From assembly GCF_020667895.1 (NCBI RefSeq), contig NZ_JAFMPS010000008.1, forward strand, positions 62,001 through 126,000: DNA of 64,000 bases, read 5' to 3'. The stretch is from Alcanivorax sp. 1008 (GTDB lineage: Bacteria > Pseudomonadota > Gammaproteobacteria > Pseudomonadales > Alcanivoracaceae). This document shows, piece after piece, positions 40,958 to 50,465 of the stretch (within the stretch, counting starts at the first letter, position 1; every line of letters starts with the position of its first letter). The translations under genes and the position numbers were made by a program. The notes beneath the pieces were generated by a model, which saw nothing but the letters and a program-made list of their open reading frames with translations, made no database searches and was not told the origin of the DNA.

Positions 40958-41724
40958 GCCTGTTGCAGGTCGAGAATCTGTCGATTGCCTTCGGTGGTGT
41001 CAAAGCCGTCGACGGTGTCAGTTTCAGTGTCGAGCCGGGCGAGGTGTTTACCATTGTTGGCCCCAATGGCGCCGGCAAGTCGACCATCTTCAATCTGATC
41101 AGCCGGCTTTATGAAGCCAGCAGCGGTCAGATTATTTTCGATGGTCAGGACATTACCCATCGACCGGCCCACGATGTGGCCAGGCTCGGCATCGCCCGCA
41201 CCTTCCAGAATATCGAGCTGTTTGATCACTCCACTGTGCTGCAGAACCTGCTGATCGGCCGGCACTCGCGGCGTGGCACGCACTGGTGGGAGGATCTGCT
41301 GTTCCTGCCGAAAGTACGTCGCAGCGAGCGCGAGCATCGTCGTATCGTCGAGGAAGTGATCGACTTTCTTGAACTGGCCGCCTATCGCGACAAGCTGATT
41401 GCCGGCCTGCCCTATGGCGTGCGCAAGGTGGTGGAAATTGCCCGGGCGCTGGCCTCACAGCCGCGCCTGATTCTGCTGGATGAACCAGCCTCTGGCCTGA
41501 GCGTGGAAGAAACCCAGAACATGGCCTGGTGGATCGAGGACATGCAGAAGGATCTGGGCCTGAGTGTACTGATGGTGGAACACGACATGAGTCTGGTGTC
41601 GCGGGTCTCCGACCGGGTGCTGGCGGTGGCGGAAGGCAAACCACTGGCACTGGGCACAGCAGCCGAAGTACAGGCGCATGCGAAAGTGATCGAAGCGTAT
41701 CTGGGCACGGAGGCGGCGTCATGA
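40954..41724 (+). CDS. livG: ABC transporter ATP-binding protein LivG
   Basis: The 256-residue ATPase has Walker A GPNGAGKST, the LivG-type signature PYGVRKVVEIARALA (a variant of LSGGQ) and Walker B LILLDEPASGL. It belongs to the branched-chain amino acid class of ABC importers. The stop overlaps the livF start as ATGA. Confidence 0.93.
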   Translation: MSLLQVENLSIAFGGVKAVDGVSFSVEPGEVFTIVGPNGAGKSTIFNLISRLYEASSGQIIFDGQDITHRPAHDVARLGIARTFQNIELFDHSTVLQNLLIGRHSRRGTHWWEDLLFLPKVRRSEREHRRIVEEVIDFLELAAYRDKLIAGLPYGVRKVVEIARALASQPRLILLDEPASGLSVEETQNMAWWIEDMQKDLGLSVLMVEHDMSLVSRVSDRVLAVAEGKPLALGTAAEVQAHAKVIEAYLGTEAAS

Positions 41725-42515
41725 CGGTAAGAGCCATCAGTGCGCTACTGGATGTGCGCAATCTGGAAACCTTTTATGGCCCGGTAATGGCCCTGCGCGG
41801 TGTCTCCATCGAAGTGCCGGAAGGCAGCATCGTCACCATTCTCGGTGCCAACGGCGCCGGCAAGACCACCCTGATGAAAACGGTGTCCGGGGCGCTGGCG
41901 CCGCACAAGGGCAATATCCAGTTCCGCGGCCAGCGCATTGATGGTCTGGAGCCGGATGTTCTGGTCAAGCGCGGCATTGCCCATGTCCCCGAAGGCCGCG
42001 AGGTATTTCCGTTTCTGAGCGTCGCCGAGAACCTGATGATGGGTGCCTACACCCGCCGTGACCGGACGGAAATAAGCCGCGATATCGACATGGTGTATGA
42101 CTATTTCCCGATCCTGCGCGAACGCCGTCAGCAAAATGCCGGCACCCTGTCCGGCGGCCAGCAGCAAATGCTGGCCATTGGCCGTGGTCTGATGTCACGC
42201 CCTTCGCTGATGCTGCTCGACGAGCCTTCGCTGGGACTGTCACCGCTGCTGGTACAGGAAATCTTTGCCATCGTTCGCCGCCTGAATCAGGAACAGGGTG
42301 TCACCATCCTGCTGGTGGAACAGAACGCCCATGTTGCCCTGCAGACCGCCGACTATGGCTATGTACTGGAAACCGGCCGCATTGTGATGGCCGGCTCGGC
42401 AGAAAAACTGCTCAACTCCGATGACATCCGCGAGTTCTATCTTGGCCAGTCGGCTGATCAGGATAGCGATGCGCGGGCCGACAAACGCTGGAAACGCAAG
42501 AAGACCTGGCGCTGA
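41721..42515 (+). CDS. livF: ABC transporter ATP-binding protein LivF
   Basis: The 264-residue ATPase has Walker A GANGAGKTT, signature LSGGQQQMLAIGRGLM and Walker B LMLLDEPSLGLSP. The C-terminal part is longer than usual and ends in a basic tail (KRWKRKKTWR). I chose the ATG at 41721, which overlaps the livG stop; an open frame further upstream lies inside livG. It overlaps the acyl-CoA synthetase gene by one base (TGATG). Confidence 0.93.
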   Translation: MTVRAISALLDVRNLETFYGPVMALRGVSIEVPEGSIVTILGANGAGKTTLMKTVSGALAPHKGNIQFRGQRIDGLEPDVLVKRGIAHVPEGREVFPFLSVAENLMMGAYTRRDRTEISRDIDMVYDYFPILRERRQQNAGTLSGGQQQMLAIGRGLMSRPSLMLLDEPSLGLSPLLVQEIFAIVRRLNQEQGVTILLVEQNAHVALQTADYGYVLETGRIVMAGSAEKLLNSDDIREFYLGQSADQDSDARADKRWKRKKTWR

Positions 42516-44320
42516 TGATGAACGAAACCGCAATTCACATTGAAGACTGCGATACCGTCGTCAAGCTCTGGCGCAAGAAGTGTCTGGAGCGCGGCGACCA
42601 GATCGCTCACCGCGAAAAGGATCTGGGTATCTGGCAGCGTTTCAGCTGGCTGGATTATTACCACAGCGCCCGCGCCATCGGCGTTGCCTTGATGCAGTTG
42701 GGCTTGCAACGGGGCCAACCGGTATCGATCCTGAGCGAAGACAACAAGGAATGGCTGTATTGCGACATGGGCATTGTCGGTGCCGGTGGCATCAGCAATG
42801 GCATCTATACCACCGACAGCGCCGAGCAGCTTGCCTATCTGATCAACGACAGCGGCTCGGCATTCCTGTTTGTCGAGAATGACGAACAGCTTGATAAATA
42901 TCTGACCGTAAGGGATCAGGTTCCAACCCTGAAAAAAGTCATTGTCTATGATCGCAAGGGGCTGCGTAATTTCAGCGACCCGATGGTGATGTTCCTTGAT
43001 GAACTGATCACTCTGGGCGAATCCATGGAGGATGCGGAGCAACGCTTCGCCGCGAGCGTTGCAGAAAGCCGGCCTGACGAAATCCGCATGCTGATCTACA
43101 CCTCCGGCACCACCGGCGCACCGAAGGGCGCCATGATCAGCCATCGCAATATTCTGTTCCAGCTGAAAGCCGGCGAAACCATGCTGGAGGCTCTGGATAG
43201 TGACGAACAGCTCTGTTTCCTGCCGCTTTGCCATATTCTCGAACGGTTGGTGTCAGTGGAAATGCCCACCTACAAGGGCTGCACGGTGAATTTTGCCGAA
43301 AGCCCGGAAACGGTGTTCGACAACTTGCGCGAAGTGTCACCACATACCTTCACTGCCGTGCCGCGACTGTGGGAAAAGATCTACAGCAGCATTATGAATA
43401 TGCGCACCGATGCCACCGCATTCGGCCGCTGGGCGTTCGATCAGGCGATAGCTTCAGGACGATCCTTTCACGATGCCGCCGCTGCCACGCTGGCGCAACG
43501 GCTGCGCTATCGGCTATGGGACCTGCTGGTGCTGCGCAACCTGCGCAACATGATTGGTATGGGTCGGATTCGTCGGGCCACCACCGGCGCCGCGCCAATT
43601 TCCCCGGATCTGATTAGCTGGTTCCATGCCATCGGCGTACCGCTTTATGAAGGCTATGGCATGACAGAAAGCACCGGAGTCATTTCGGTCAACACCGCCG
43701 ACCGGCAGTCCATCGGCACGGTGGGGCATGTGTTGCCGGGCACCGAAGTACGTATCTCTGAGCAGGGGGAAATTCTGGTGCGCGGCGGCCACGTCTTTGC
43801 CGGCTACTGGAAGAAGCCGGAGAAAACCGCCGAGGATATTCGCGACGGCTGGCTGCATACCGGCGACATGGGCAAGCTGGAAAACGGTATGCTGACCATT
43901 ACCGGGCGCATCAAGGACATCATCATCACCGCCGGCGGCAAGAACATTACCCCGGCCGAGATCGAGAGCAAACTCAAGTTCTCGCCGTTTATTTCCGACG
44001 CCGTGGTAATCGGCGACCAACGCAAATACCTGACCTGCCTGATCATGATTGATCAGGAAAACGTGGAAAAGTTTGCTCAGGATAATCAGGTGCACTTCTC
44101 TGACTTTGCTTCGCTGTGCCGCGCCGCCGAGGTACTGGAAATGATTGGCGGCATTGTTGAAGAGGTTAACAAATCCTTTGCCCAGGTGGAGCAGATCAAG
44201 TACTTCCGCCTGATTGATGTGCTACTGACCGCCGAAGACGACGAGCTGACCGCCACCATGAAACTGAAGCGTTCATTTGTCGAGAAAAAGCACAAGGCGC
44301 TGATTGATTCCATGTACTGA
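42515..44320 (+). CDS. AMP-forming acyl-CoA synthetase (long-chain type)
   Basis: The 601-residue ANL-superfamily enzyme activates a carboxylic acid through an acyl-AMP to the CoA thioester. Motif A5 is YTSGTTGAPKGAM at about residue 195, followed by YEGYGMTES and TGDMGKLENG. The C-terminal lysine region contains GRIKDIIITAGGKNI and ATMKLKR. It resembles the Faa/FadD15-like long-chain group. It sits inside a liv operon, coupled to livF by TGATG and 14 bp before the binding protein. This suggests the transported compound is activated to a CoA ester on entry. Two ATGs (42515 and 42518) are possible. Confidence 0.9.
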   Translation: MMNETAIHIEDCDTVVKLWRKKCLERGDQIAHREKDLGIWQRFSWLDYYHSARAIGVALMQLGLQRGQPVSILSEDNKEWLYCDMGIVGAGGISNGIYTTDSAEQLAYLINDSGSAFLFVENDEQLDKYLTVRDQVPTLKKVIVYDRKGLRNFSDPMVMFLDELITLGESMEDAEQRFAASVAESRPDEIRMLIYTSGTTGAPKGAMISHRNILFQLKAGETMLEALDSDEQLCFLPLCHILERLVSVEMPTYKGCTVNFAESPETVFDNLREVSPHTFTAVPRLWEKIYSSIMNMRTDATAFGRWAFDQAIASGRSFHDAAAATLAQRLRYRLWDLLVLRNLRNMIGMGRIRRATTGAAPISPDLISWFHAIGVPLYEGYGMTESTGVISVNTADRQSIGTVGHVLPGTEVRISEQGEILVRGGHVFAGYWKKPEKTAEDIRDGWLHTGDMGKLENGMLTITGRIKDIIITAGGKNITPAEIESKLKFSPFISDAVVIGDQRKYLTCLIMIDQENVEKFAQDNQVHFSDFASLCRAAEVLEMIGGIVEEVNKSFAQVEQIKYFRLIDVLLTAEDDELTATMKLKRSFVEKKHKALIDSMY

Positions 44321-44334
44321 ACAAGGAGAGAACG

Positions 44335-45501
44335 GTGAAAAAGATCTGGCTGGCTGCGCTGGCAGCACTGACCGTCGGTTGCTCCGAGCAACCGGAAACC
44401 CGCGGCATTACCGACACGGAAGTGGTTATCGGTGGCATCCATGATCTGTCCGGGGTGTTTGCCGCGTTCTCCACTCCGGCGGTACGGGCCGCCAACCTGT
44501 ATTTCGACGAGGTCAACCGCAATGGCGGCGTCCACGGTCGCACCATTCGCTATATCGTCGAAGACCATGCCTATCAGGTGCCTCGTGCCGCTCAGGCCAC
44601 TAACAAGCTGGTCAGCCGCGATAATATCTTTGCCATGGTAATGAGTCTGGGCACGCCCCAGAATCTGGCGGCGTTTCCGGTCATGGATCGCAACGATGTG
44701 CCCAGCATTATGCCGCTGGCCCTGTCCGCGCAGATGCAAACCGAAGGCGACTTTTCCCGTCGCTTTGTGTTCGGGCCGAGCTATTACGATAGCGTTCTGG
44801 CAGGCATCAACTGGATGGCCGAGCAATATGACATCGAGAACCTGTGCATCATGTACATCCCTTCTGACTTTGGTCAGGAGGTGAATCAGGCTGTGATCGA
44901 CGCTGCGGCCAACAGCGACAAGCTGACGCTCAAGGAAACCACCTCGCATCGTCCGGATGAAGGTGACTTCAGCGGCGCGCTATCTCGCCTGCGTGCTGCA
45001 GAATGCCAACTGGTGGCCGTGGCGCTGGCGGTTCGGCCGATCATCTCGGTTACCGCGGCGGCCCGTGACATGGGCTGGACCGACGTCAAGTTCATGGTTT
45101 CCCAGGCCGGATTCCACTCCGCTGTCGCCGCTGCGCCTGGCAATGCCACCGAAGGCCTGTACGGCGTTTCGGCTTGGCAGGATATCCATACCCGTCAGGA
45201 CACCCCGGAAACCGCAGCATGGATTGACAGCTACCAGCAAGCGGCCGGTGAGTTTCCAAGCAGCGGCGCCGTGCTGGGTCACGTCGGTGCCGATATATTT
45301 GTACGGGCCCTGCAGGCGGCAGGAAGGGACCTGAGTGTTGACGGCTTGGTGGCAGCCATGGAAACCATGGATTTTGTCGAGCCGGTCACCGGAGTACACG
45401 TGAAGATGTCCGCCGACAATCACGAAGCTGCCAGTGGCATTCACATATCACGAGTCGAGAATGGCATCTGGACACCACTTACAGTGATCAACCAGAACTG
45501 A
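44335..45501 (+). CDS. LivK-type substrate-binding lipoprotein
   Basis: The 388-residue protein has a short signal peptide with a possible lipobox ALTVGC (C16), followed by a Peripla_BP_6-type fold (TDTEVVIGGIHDLSGVFA, EDHAYQVPRAAQATNKLV). It should deliver the substrate to LivHM. The start is GTG at 44335, with AAGGAG 9 bp upstream. Its 3' end is only 3 bp from the end of the convergent MASE1-EAL gene. The ligand cannot be told from sequence; this branch often binds aromatic or aliphatic acids. Confidence 0.88.
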   Translation: MKKIWLAALAALTVGCSEQPETRGITDTEVVIGGIHDLSGVFAAFSTPAVRAANLYFDEVNRNGGVHGRTIRYIVEDHAYQVPRAAQATNKLVSRDNIFAMVMSLGTPQNLAAFPVMDRNDVPSIMPLALSAQMQTEGDFSRRFVFGPSYYDSVLAGINWMAEQYDIENLCIMYIPSDFGQEVNQAVIDAAANSDKLTLKETTSHRPDEGDFSGALSRLRAAECQLVAVALAVRPIISVTAAARDMGWTDVKFMVSQAGFHSAVAAAPGNATEGLYGVSAWQDIHTRQDTPETAAWIDSYQQAAGEFPSSGAVLGHVGADIFVRALQAAGRDLSVDGLVAAMETMDFVEPVTGVHVKMSADNHEAASGIHISRVENGIWTPLTVINQN

Positions 45502-45504
45502 GCA

Positions 45505-47736
45505 CTACTCTGTGTTGGTTACGGCAGGCGATGCCTCGAGCAGGTGCCTGCCAATCTCTTCAAGCGACAGCGGTTTGCCCACGCCATAGCCCTGCAGGTA
45601 GTCCACACCCAGCGCAGTCACTGCGCTGGCGATGCCTGGGTGCTCGACATATTCCGCCACTGTTTTCAGTCCCATGGTCCGGGCTACCTGAGTAATCGAT
45701 GAGACAATTGCCTGATCAACTGAATCATGTTCAATGTTACGGATAAATCGTCCGTCAATTTTCAAGACGTCAAAGGGAAAGCTGGTCAGGTAGTCAAAGG
45801 TCGCTAGCCCGGTACCGAAATCATCCAGAGAAATAGCAAACCCCAAATCGCGCAAGCGACCCAGCAACTCACACGCAGCGGGCCAATCAGTGATCTGCTG
45901 GCTCTCTGTCACCTCGAAGCCGACCAACCCCGCTGGCAGGGGATAGCGGTCCATGAGCGATATTACCCACGTCGGAAAGTCCGGATCTGCCAGCACATCA
46001 CCTGATAGGTTGATTGCCACCTTTCCCAGCTTCCCCGCCTCATCGGGTCGCTGGTGCAACCAGGCAAATGCCCTTTCCACGACCCAGCGATCCAGTTGTC
46101 CCATCAACCCGTAATCCTGTGCCACCGGAAGAAAAACCGCCGGTGAGACGAGTTTGTTATCACGGTCCAGCATGCGTAGCAAGATTTCGAAATACGGCTT
46201 TTCCGGGACCGACTGCACCGAGCGAATTTCTTGCCCGTAAAGCAGAAAGCGATTTTCACTGAGGGCGCCCTTTACCTCCTCAAGCATGGCCAGCTTTTGC
46301 TGTCGGCCCACTACCATATCGTCGTTCATGCGACAGCGAAAAAATGGCCGGTCAGTCAGCTGTGCCGCGTGGCGGGCCGCCTGACCGGCAGCAGACAGGG
46401 CTGACTCCAGGGCATCGCCCGGGGACAGCTCAATAACGCCAATGGACACACTCAACACATAAACAGACCCATCACGGCTGAAGGCAAAACCCTGAAGGGA
46501 CTGCCACACCTCATCCAACCGGGCCTCACCCTGACTATCGTCCGGGCCGTGCCAAAAAATCCCGAACACCCCGGCGCTGAGCCGAGCCACCGCAACCGGA
46601 CCCATCAGCTCAGTCACCTTGGCGCCCACATACCGCTCAAGAGCCCGTACGAAGTCCAGATCCAGCAAGTCCTGAGCCTCGGCAAAGTTGCCAATCTCCA
46701 GCACTACAAGAAACTGCCGGTGCCCGGAAAATTTCTTGCGGCCAATACGAACCCGTTCCAGCAGACCACGATCATTGAGCAGCCCTGTGCGCAAGTCCCG
46801 TCGTGCCTGCTCGCGAAAGCTACGCGACAACGCGGCACGGTCCTGACTCACCGACTGCACCAGCTGCGACATCAACGTCATCATAAAGATCACCAGCACC
46901 GCCTCGACCAGCAGAAAGCCGGCGGGCAGGCCTAGCATGCGAATGCTGATCACCACATAGCCCAACACAATGGAAGCAACCAGCGGCACTGCCACCAGCG
47001 CAAGCCAGCGCTGACCGCTCATCGCTGCCCAGGCCAACATGGGGAAATACAGATAGGTCAGAGCCTTGCCATAATCGGGCTGACCATACAGCAATGCCTG
47101 CGCGCTCAGCACAATCAACAGCCCCAGCAGGACAAAGAAAATAACCGTGCGCAATTTCGGCAAAGACAGGCGGAAGCCACCAACAAGGGATCGAATAGCC
47201 TGCTCAGCAAGTGGCGCAAACAGCATCACTCCGAGAGCTTCCGACAGCCAGTAAACCAGCCACACATCGATCAGGCGGAAGTCAGCAAACATGCCTTGCT
47301 GATAGAGCGCCGCCGTAGTCATAAGTGAGGTAGGCAGCAAGGCAAGTAAGGCGCCCCAGAAATAGAATCGCAGCGTATCAGGCAGGGAGCTAAGCAATGG
47401 GCGGTTAGATAATCTGCTGCGCAGCAGCGCTCCTGCCAGTGCGGACTGGAGGCTCTGCTCGAGCAGAATAAGAACAACCACCTGAGAGTCGTGTCCACGC
47501 CAGACAAGCCATACTGCCAGCACCACGGCGTAAAGCAGCACCGCTCTGAAGCCCAGCACCAGCACCGCGCCAATGGCAATCCCCAGAGGTGGCCAGATGG
47601 CAGACATCTCGGATACATCAACGGACAAAAGCCGGGACAGTTCCGCCGCCAGAAACAAAGCAAGCCCCACCAGCAGGGTGGTTGTCAGGCCTGATGGGGG
47701 CTTGCGCAAAGCGGTCATGGGGCTGCTCACAGGCAT
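45505..47736 (-). CDS. MASE1 - degenerate GGDEF - EAL c-di-GMP phosphodiesterase
   Basis: The 743-residue membrane protein has a MASE1 sensor with about eight helices (about 15-290), a GGDEF-like domain (about 330-470) and an EAL domain (about 485-735). The GGDEF site is replaced by SAGVF (near residue 387), so no cyclase activity is expected. The EAL residues look intact: YFEILLRM near 515, INLSGD, EVTES, LDDFGTG near 632, LKIDGRFIR and YLQGYGVGKP. Net c-di-GMP breakdown is predicted. I chose the ATG at 47736 (MPVSSPMTAL), with AAAGG 8 bp upstream; an in-frame extension to 47874 lacks a ribosome site. Confidence 0.88.
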   Translation of the reverse strand: MPVSSPMTALRKPPSGLTTTLLVGLALFLAAELSRLLSVDVSEMSAIWPPLGIAIGAVLVLGFRAVLLYAVVLAVWLVWRGHDSQVVVLILLEQSLQSALAGALLRSRLSNRPLLSSLPDTLRFYFWGALLALLPTSLMTTAALYQQGMFADFRLIDVWLVYWLSEALGVMLFAPLAEQAIRSLVGGFRLSLPKLRTVIFFVLLGLLIVLSAQALLYGQPDYGKALTYLYFPMLAWAAMSGQRWLALVAVPLVASIVLGYVVISIRMLGLPAGFLLVEAVLVIFMMTLMSQLVQSVSQDRAALSRSFREQARRDLRTGLLNDRGLLERVRIGRKKFSGHRQFLVVLEIGNFAEAQDLLDLDFVRALERYVGAKVTELMGPVAVARLSAGVFGIFWHGPDDSQGEARLDEVWQSLQGFAFSRDGSVYVLSVSIGVIELSPGDALESALSAAGQAARHAAQLTDRPFFRCRMNDDMVVGRQQKLAMLEEVKGALSENRFLLYGQEIRSVQSVPEKPYFEILLRMLDRDNKLVSPAVFLPVAQDYGLMGQLDRWVVERAFAWLHQRPDEAGKLGKVAINLSGDVLADPDFPTWVISLMDRYPLPAGLVGFEVTESQQITDWPAACELLGRLRDLGFAISLDDFGTGLATFDYLTSFPFDVLKIDGRFIRNIEHDSVDQAIVSSITQVARTMGLKTVAEYVEHPGIASAVTALGVDYLQGYGVGKPLSLEEIGRHLLEASPAVTNTE

Positions 47737-47977
47737 TATCAGACCTTTCAGTCTGGTCCTGCGGGCGTCAAGAAACCGTGACCCGAAACCCCTGAGCCCT
47801 CCGTAGACAGCATGTTTGCATTGCGAATCAGTCGCAAATGGCCGACGTGGATTGATCTTTGTCATTTTGGCCATCAATAAACGGCAATAACCACAGTGAT
47901 CATTGAACTATAGCTTTTATCCGCTCACTAAATTTTTGACAGCAGGTTATTCCTGCCCACCGTGAAGCGAGGTCACT

Positions 47978-48592
47978 ATGAAAAAAATACTCACGAGTGC
48001 CGCACTGGCTAGCGCCCTGATTCTGGCCACCGCTGCCATGGCTGCTCCTGCTGGTCAGAAGAAATCCAGCAGCAGCGGGTTGACGCAGGCCGAGATTGCC
48101 AACCTGCAATTTATGCGCGAGGAGGAAAAGCTTGCTCGGGATGTATATCTGATAATGGATCAGTACTGGGGTCAGCAGACCAGCGTTTTTGCAAATATCG
48201 CGGTATCAGAAGAGTCACACACAAGCACCATTAATTACCTGCTGGAGAAGTACGACATAGAAGACCCTGTTATCAGCAACGAAATCGGGGTATTTACCAA
48301 CCCGGAGTTGCAGGAGCTCTACCACACACTGGTTGAGCAAGGCAGCATTTCCCTTGTTGATGGCCTCTATGTGGGAGCCCTGATCGAAGAAGTCGATATG
48401 GAAGATATCGTTGCAGCCATTGATGCAACTGATGAGCGGGCAATGATTCTGGCCTACTCCAATCTGCTTGATGGGTCGAAAAGTCATCTGCGCGGCTTCG
48501 TCGATGTCATCGAAGCTCAAGGACTGGTTTATGAAGCTCAGGTACTGGATGAGGATGAGGTTCAACTTATCCTTGAGTCCGAAGACCACTAA
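47978..48592 (+). CDS. Secreted DUF2202 (ferritin-like) protein
   Basis: The 204-residue precursor has a signal peptide cleaved near AAMA-APAG. The DUF2202 domain (about 33-200) has the family motif FMREEEKLARDVYL and SEESHTSTINYLLEKY, an E-x6-Y and E-x2-H pattern like ferritin-type di-metal carboxylates. The function of this family is not known; a periplasmic metal-binding role is inferred from the carboxylate pattern. The ATG at 47978 is preceded by GAGGT. A bidirectional terminator follows the stop by about 32 bp. Confidence 0.85.
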   Translation: MKKILTSAALASALILATAAMAAPAGQKKSSSSGLTQAEIANLQFMREEEKLARDVYLIMDQYWGQQTSVFANIAVSEESHTSTINYLLEKYDIEDPVISNEIGVFTNPELQELYHTLVEQGSISLVDGLYVGALIEEVDMEDIVAAIDATDERAMILAYSNLLDGSKSHLRGFVDVIEAQGLVYEAQVLDEDEVQLILESEDH

Positions 48593-48623
48593 GCCGCGAG
48601 GAATGGCGAAAAAGAAGAAAAAG

Positions 48624-48648
48624 AAAAGGGCCCCTGAGGGCCCCTTTT
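48624..48648. terminator. Bidirectional intrinsic terminator
   Basis: GGGCCC at 48628-48633 pairs with GGGCCC at 48638-48643 around the loop CTGA, flanked by AAAA and (after one bulged C) TTTT. On the plus strand it ends the DUF2202 gene. On the minus strand it is followed by a long T-rich tract (TTTTCTTTTTCTTC) and ends the pot operon. Confidence 0.85.
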
Positions 48649-48660
48649 ACTTATCAAACT

Positions 48661-49698
48661 TCAGCTTCCTGCCTTAAGCATTTCCCAGAACTTCTCATAA
48701 ACCAGCAGTGCCTCACCCACGTCTTCCTGCACCTCGGCGTTGATCATGTCTTCTGCGGTCGGATACACCGTACGATCAGATGCTACCTCCGGGTCCAGCA
48801 GTTCCCGAGCGGGCAGGTTTGGCGTGGCATAACCAATCTCAGTACTGATCATGGCCGCTACCCGCGGGCGCAACATAAAGTCGATAAATTTGTGCGCTGC
48901 CTCAATGTTCTTGGCGTTCTTGGGAATCACAAAGCTATCAAGCCAAACAACAGCACCTTCCTTGGGGTAGATATAGGTCAGCGAGTCCATATCCTCCAGT
49001 GCCATCACCGCCTCGCCATTCCAGATCATGCCAATATCGGTTTCACCCTCCAGATAGGGCATGCGCGGGGCGTCAGAGTTAAAAGTACGCACTCCAGGCA
49101 TCAACTCCGCCAGCTTGTTGTAGGCTGCTTCGATTTCTTCCGGGTTGGTGGTGTTGGCAGAGTAGCCCAGTACACGCAGGCCAACGTGAAACACCTCGCG
49201 CACATCGTTCATCATCATGATGCGGCCCTGATATTCCTCGTTCCATAGATCCGCCCAGCTAGTCACCTGTGCAGGATCAATCACAGCGGCATTAACCGCC
49301 AGACCGGTGGTTCCCCACAAATAGGGCACGCTGTACTGATTACCCGGGTCAATCTCCAGATTCACCAGAGTGGGATCAATGTTATCGAAACCAGCCAGCT
49401 GGCTGTAATCGATCGGAGCCAGCAAGCCTTCATTGCGCATCTTGTTGACATAATAGGTAGACGGCACGGCCAGATCATACTGGCTGCTTTCATCGAGCAG
49501 CTTCAATCGCGCATACATGGCCTCATTGCTGTCATAGGTGGTGTAGATCACCTTAATGCCGGTTTCTTCCGTGAATTGCTCAAGTACTTCCTGCGGCATG
49601 TACTCGGACCAGTTGTACAGGTTCAGCACCTGCTCTTCCTGCTTGCTACAACCCGACATTGCGACTGCCAGCATGGCAGCCAATGCGACCTTCTTCAT
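48661..49698 (-). CDS. potD: Spermidine/putrescine-binding lipoprotein PotD
   Basis: The 345-residue protein has a signal peptide with a possible lipobox AMSGC (C17) and a polyamine-binding fold (LNLYNWSEYMPQEVLEQFTEETG, WGTTGLAVN, DIGMIWNGEAVMA). It captures spermidine or putrescine for PotABC. Classical PotD is a free periplasmic protein, so the lipobox is notable. It overlaps potC by 4 bp and is the last gene of potABCD, before the bidirectional terminator. Confidence 0.92.
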   Translation of the reverse strand: MKKVALAAMLAVAMSGCSKQEEQVLNLYNWSEYMPQEVLEQFTEETGIKVIYTTYDSNEAMYARLKLLDESSQYDLAVPSTYYVNKMRNEGLLAPIDYSQLAGFDNIDPTLVNLEIDPGNQYSVPYLWGTTGLAVNAAVIDPAQVTSWADLWNEEYQGRIMMMNDVREVFHVGLRVLGYSANTTNPEEIEAAYNKLAELMPGVRTFNSDAPRMPYLEGETDIGMIWNGEAVMALEDMDSLTYIYPKEGAVVWLDSFVIPKNAKNIEAAHKFIDFMLRPRVAAMISTEIGYATPNLPARELLDPEVASDRTVYPTAEDMINAEVQEDVGEALLVYEKFWEMLKAGS

Positions 49699-50465
49699 TG
49701 TTTGTTCCTCATCAGAATAAATTGCGACAACACCAGCATGACCAGAGAAAATACCAGCAATAAGGTACCTAACGCATTAACTTCCGGCTTCAGACCGACA
49801 CGCACCATGGAATAGATCCTCAGGGGCAATATCTCATAGCTGGGACCGCTTACAAAGGTACTCACCACCACGTCATCCAGAGACAGGGTGAAACCCAGTA
49901 GCCAACCGGCCAGCAGGGCCGGCATCATCACCGGCACCAGAATAGTCCGCACCGTAGTAAACTCACCCGCTCCCAGATCCCTTGCTGCCTCCATCAGGCG
50001 CTCATCCAGACCACTTAGCCTGGCCATCACCGTAATCACCACAAAAGGCAGACAAAAAGTCACATGGGCCAGCAGCAAGGAGACAAAACCCAGCTGCACG
50101 CCAACCACCAGAAACAGGGCCAGCAGAGAAATCGCCAGAACGATCTCCGGTGACATCATTACCACAAACAGCATACCGCGCAGCGCCTGCTTACCACGAA
50201 ACTGGTAGCGATGCAGCGCCAGTGCGGTCAGCCCTCCTATCACTGTGGAAACGGTGGCCGCGGCCAGTGCCAGCCACAACGAGTTCCACATCGCCTGAAC
50301 CATGGCATGGTTATCAAATAGTGCCTGGTACCAACGCAAGCTCAGACCGCCCCAACGGTAACCGGTGCGTGAGTCGTTAAAGGAATAAATGACAAGCACC
50401 AGAATCGGCACATAAAGCAGGGCATAAACCAGCATCAGATAGATTCGTGGCAGCCAGCGATTCAT
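49695..50465 (-). CDS. potC: Polyamine ABC transporter permease PotC
   Basis: The 256-residue permease has six membrane helices and the EAA-loop pattern EAARDLGAGEFTTVRTILVPVMMPALLAG-type (about 160-185). It starts with [32 protein letters not shown] in part, typical of PotC. It overlaps potB by 4 bp (ATGA). Confidence 0.93.
   Translation of the reverse strand: MNRWLPRIYLMLVYALLYVPILVLVIYSFNDSRTGYRWGGLSLRWYQALFDNHAMVQAMWNSLWLALAAATVSTVIGGLTALALHRYQFRGKQALRGMLFVVMMSPEIVLAISLLALFLVVGVQLGFVSLLLAHVTFCLPFVVITVMARLSGLDERLMEAARDLGAGEFTTVRTILVPVMMPALLAGWLLGFTLSLDDVVVSTFVSGPSYEILPLRIYSMVRVGLKPEVNALGTLLLVFSLVMLVLSQFILMRNKQ

Noticed and set aside
42458-43234. A 258-codon open frame on the minus strand
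   Set aside because: It is antisense to the acyl-CoA synthetase, and its composition does not look like a real protein.
46014-46262. Proline-rich plus-strand frame
   Set aside because: It is antisense to the EAL domain, so it is a shadow.
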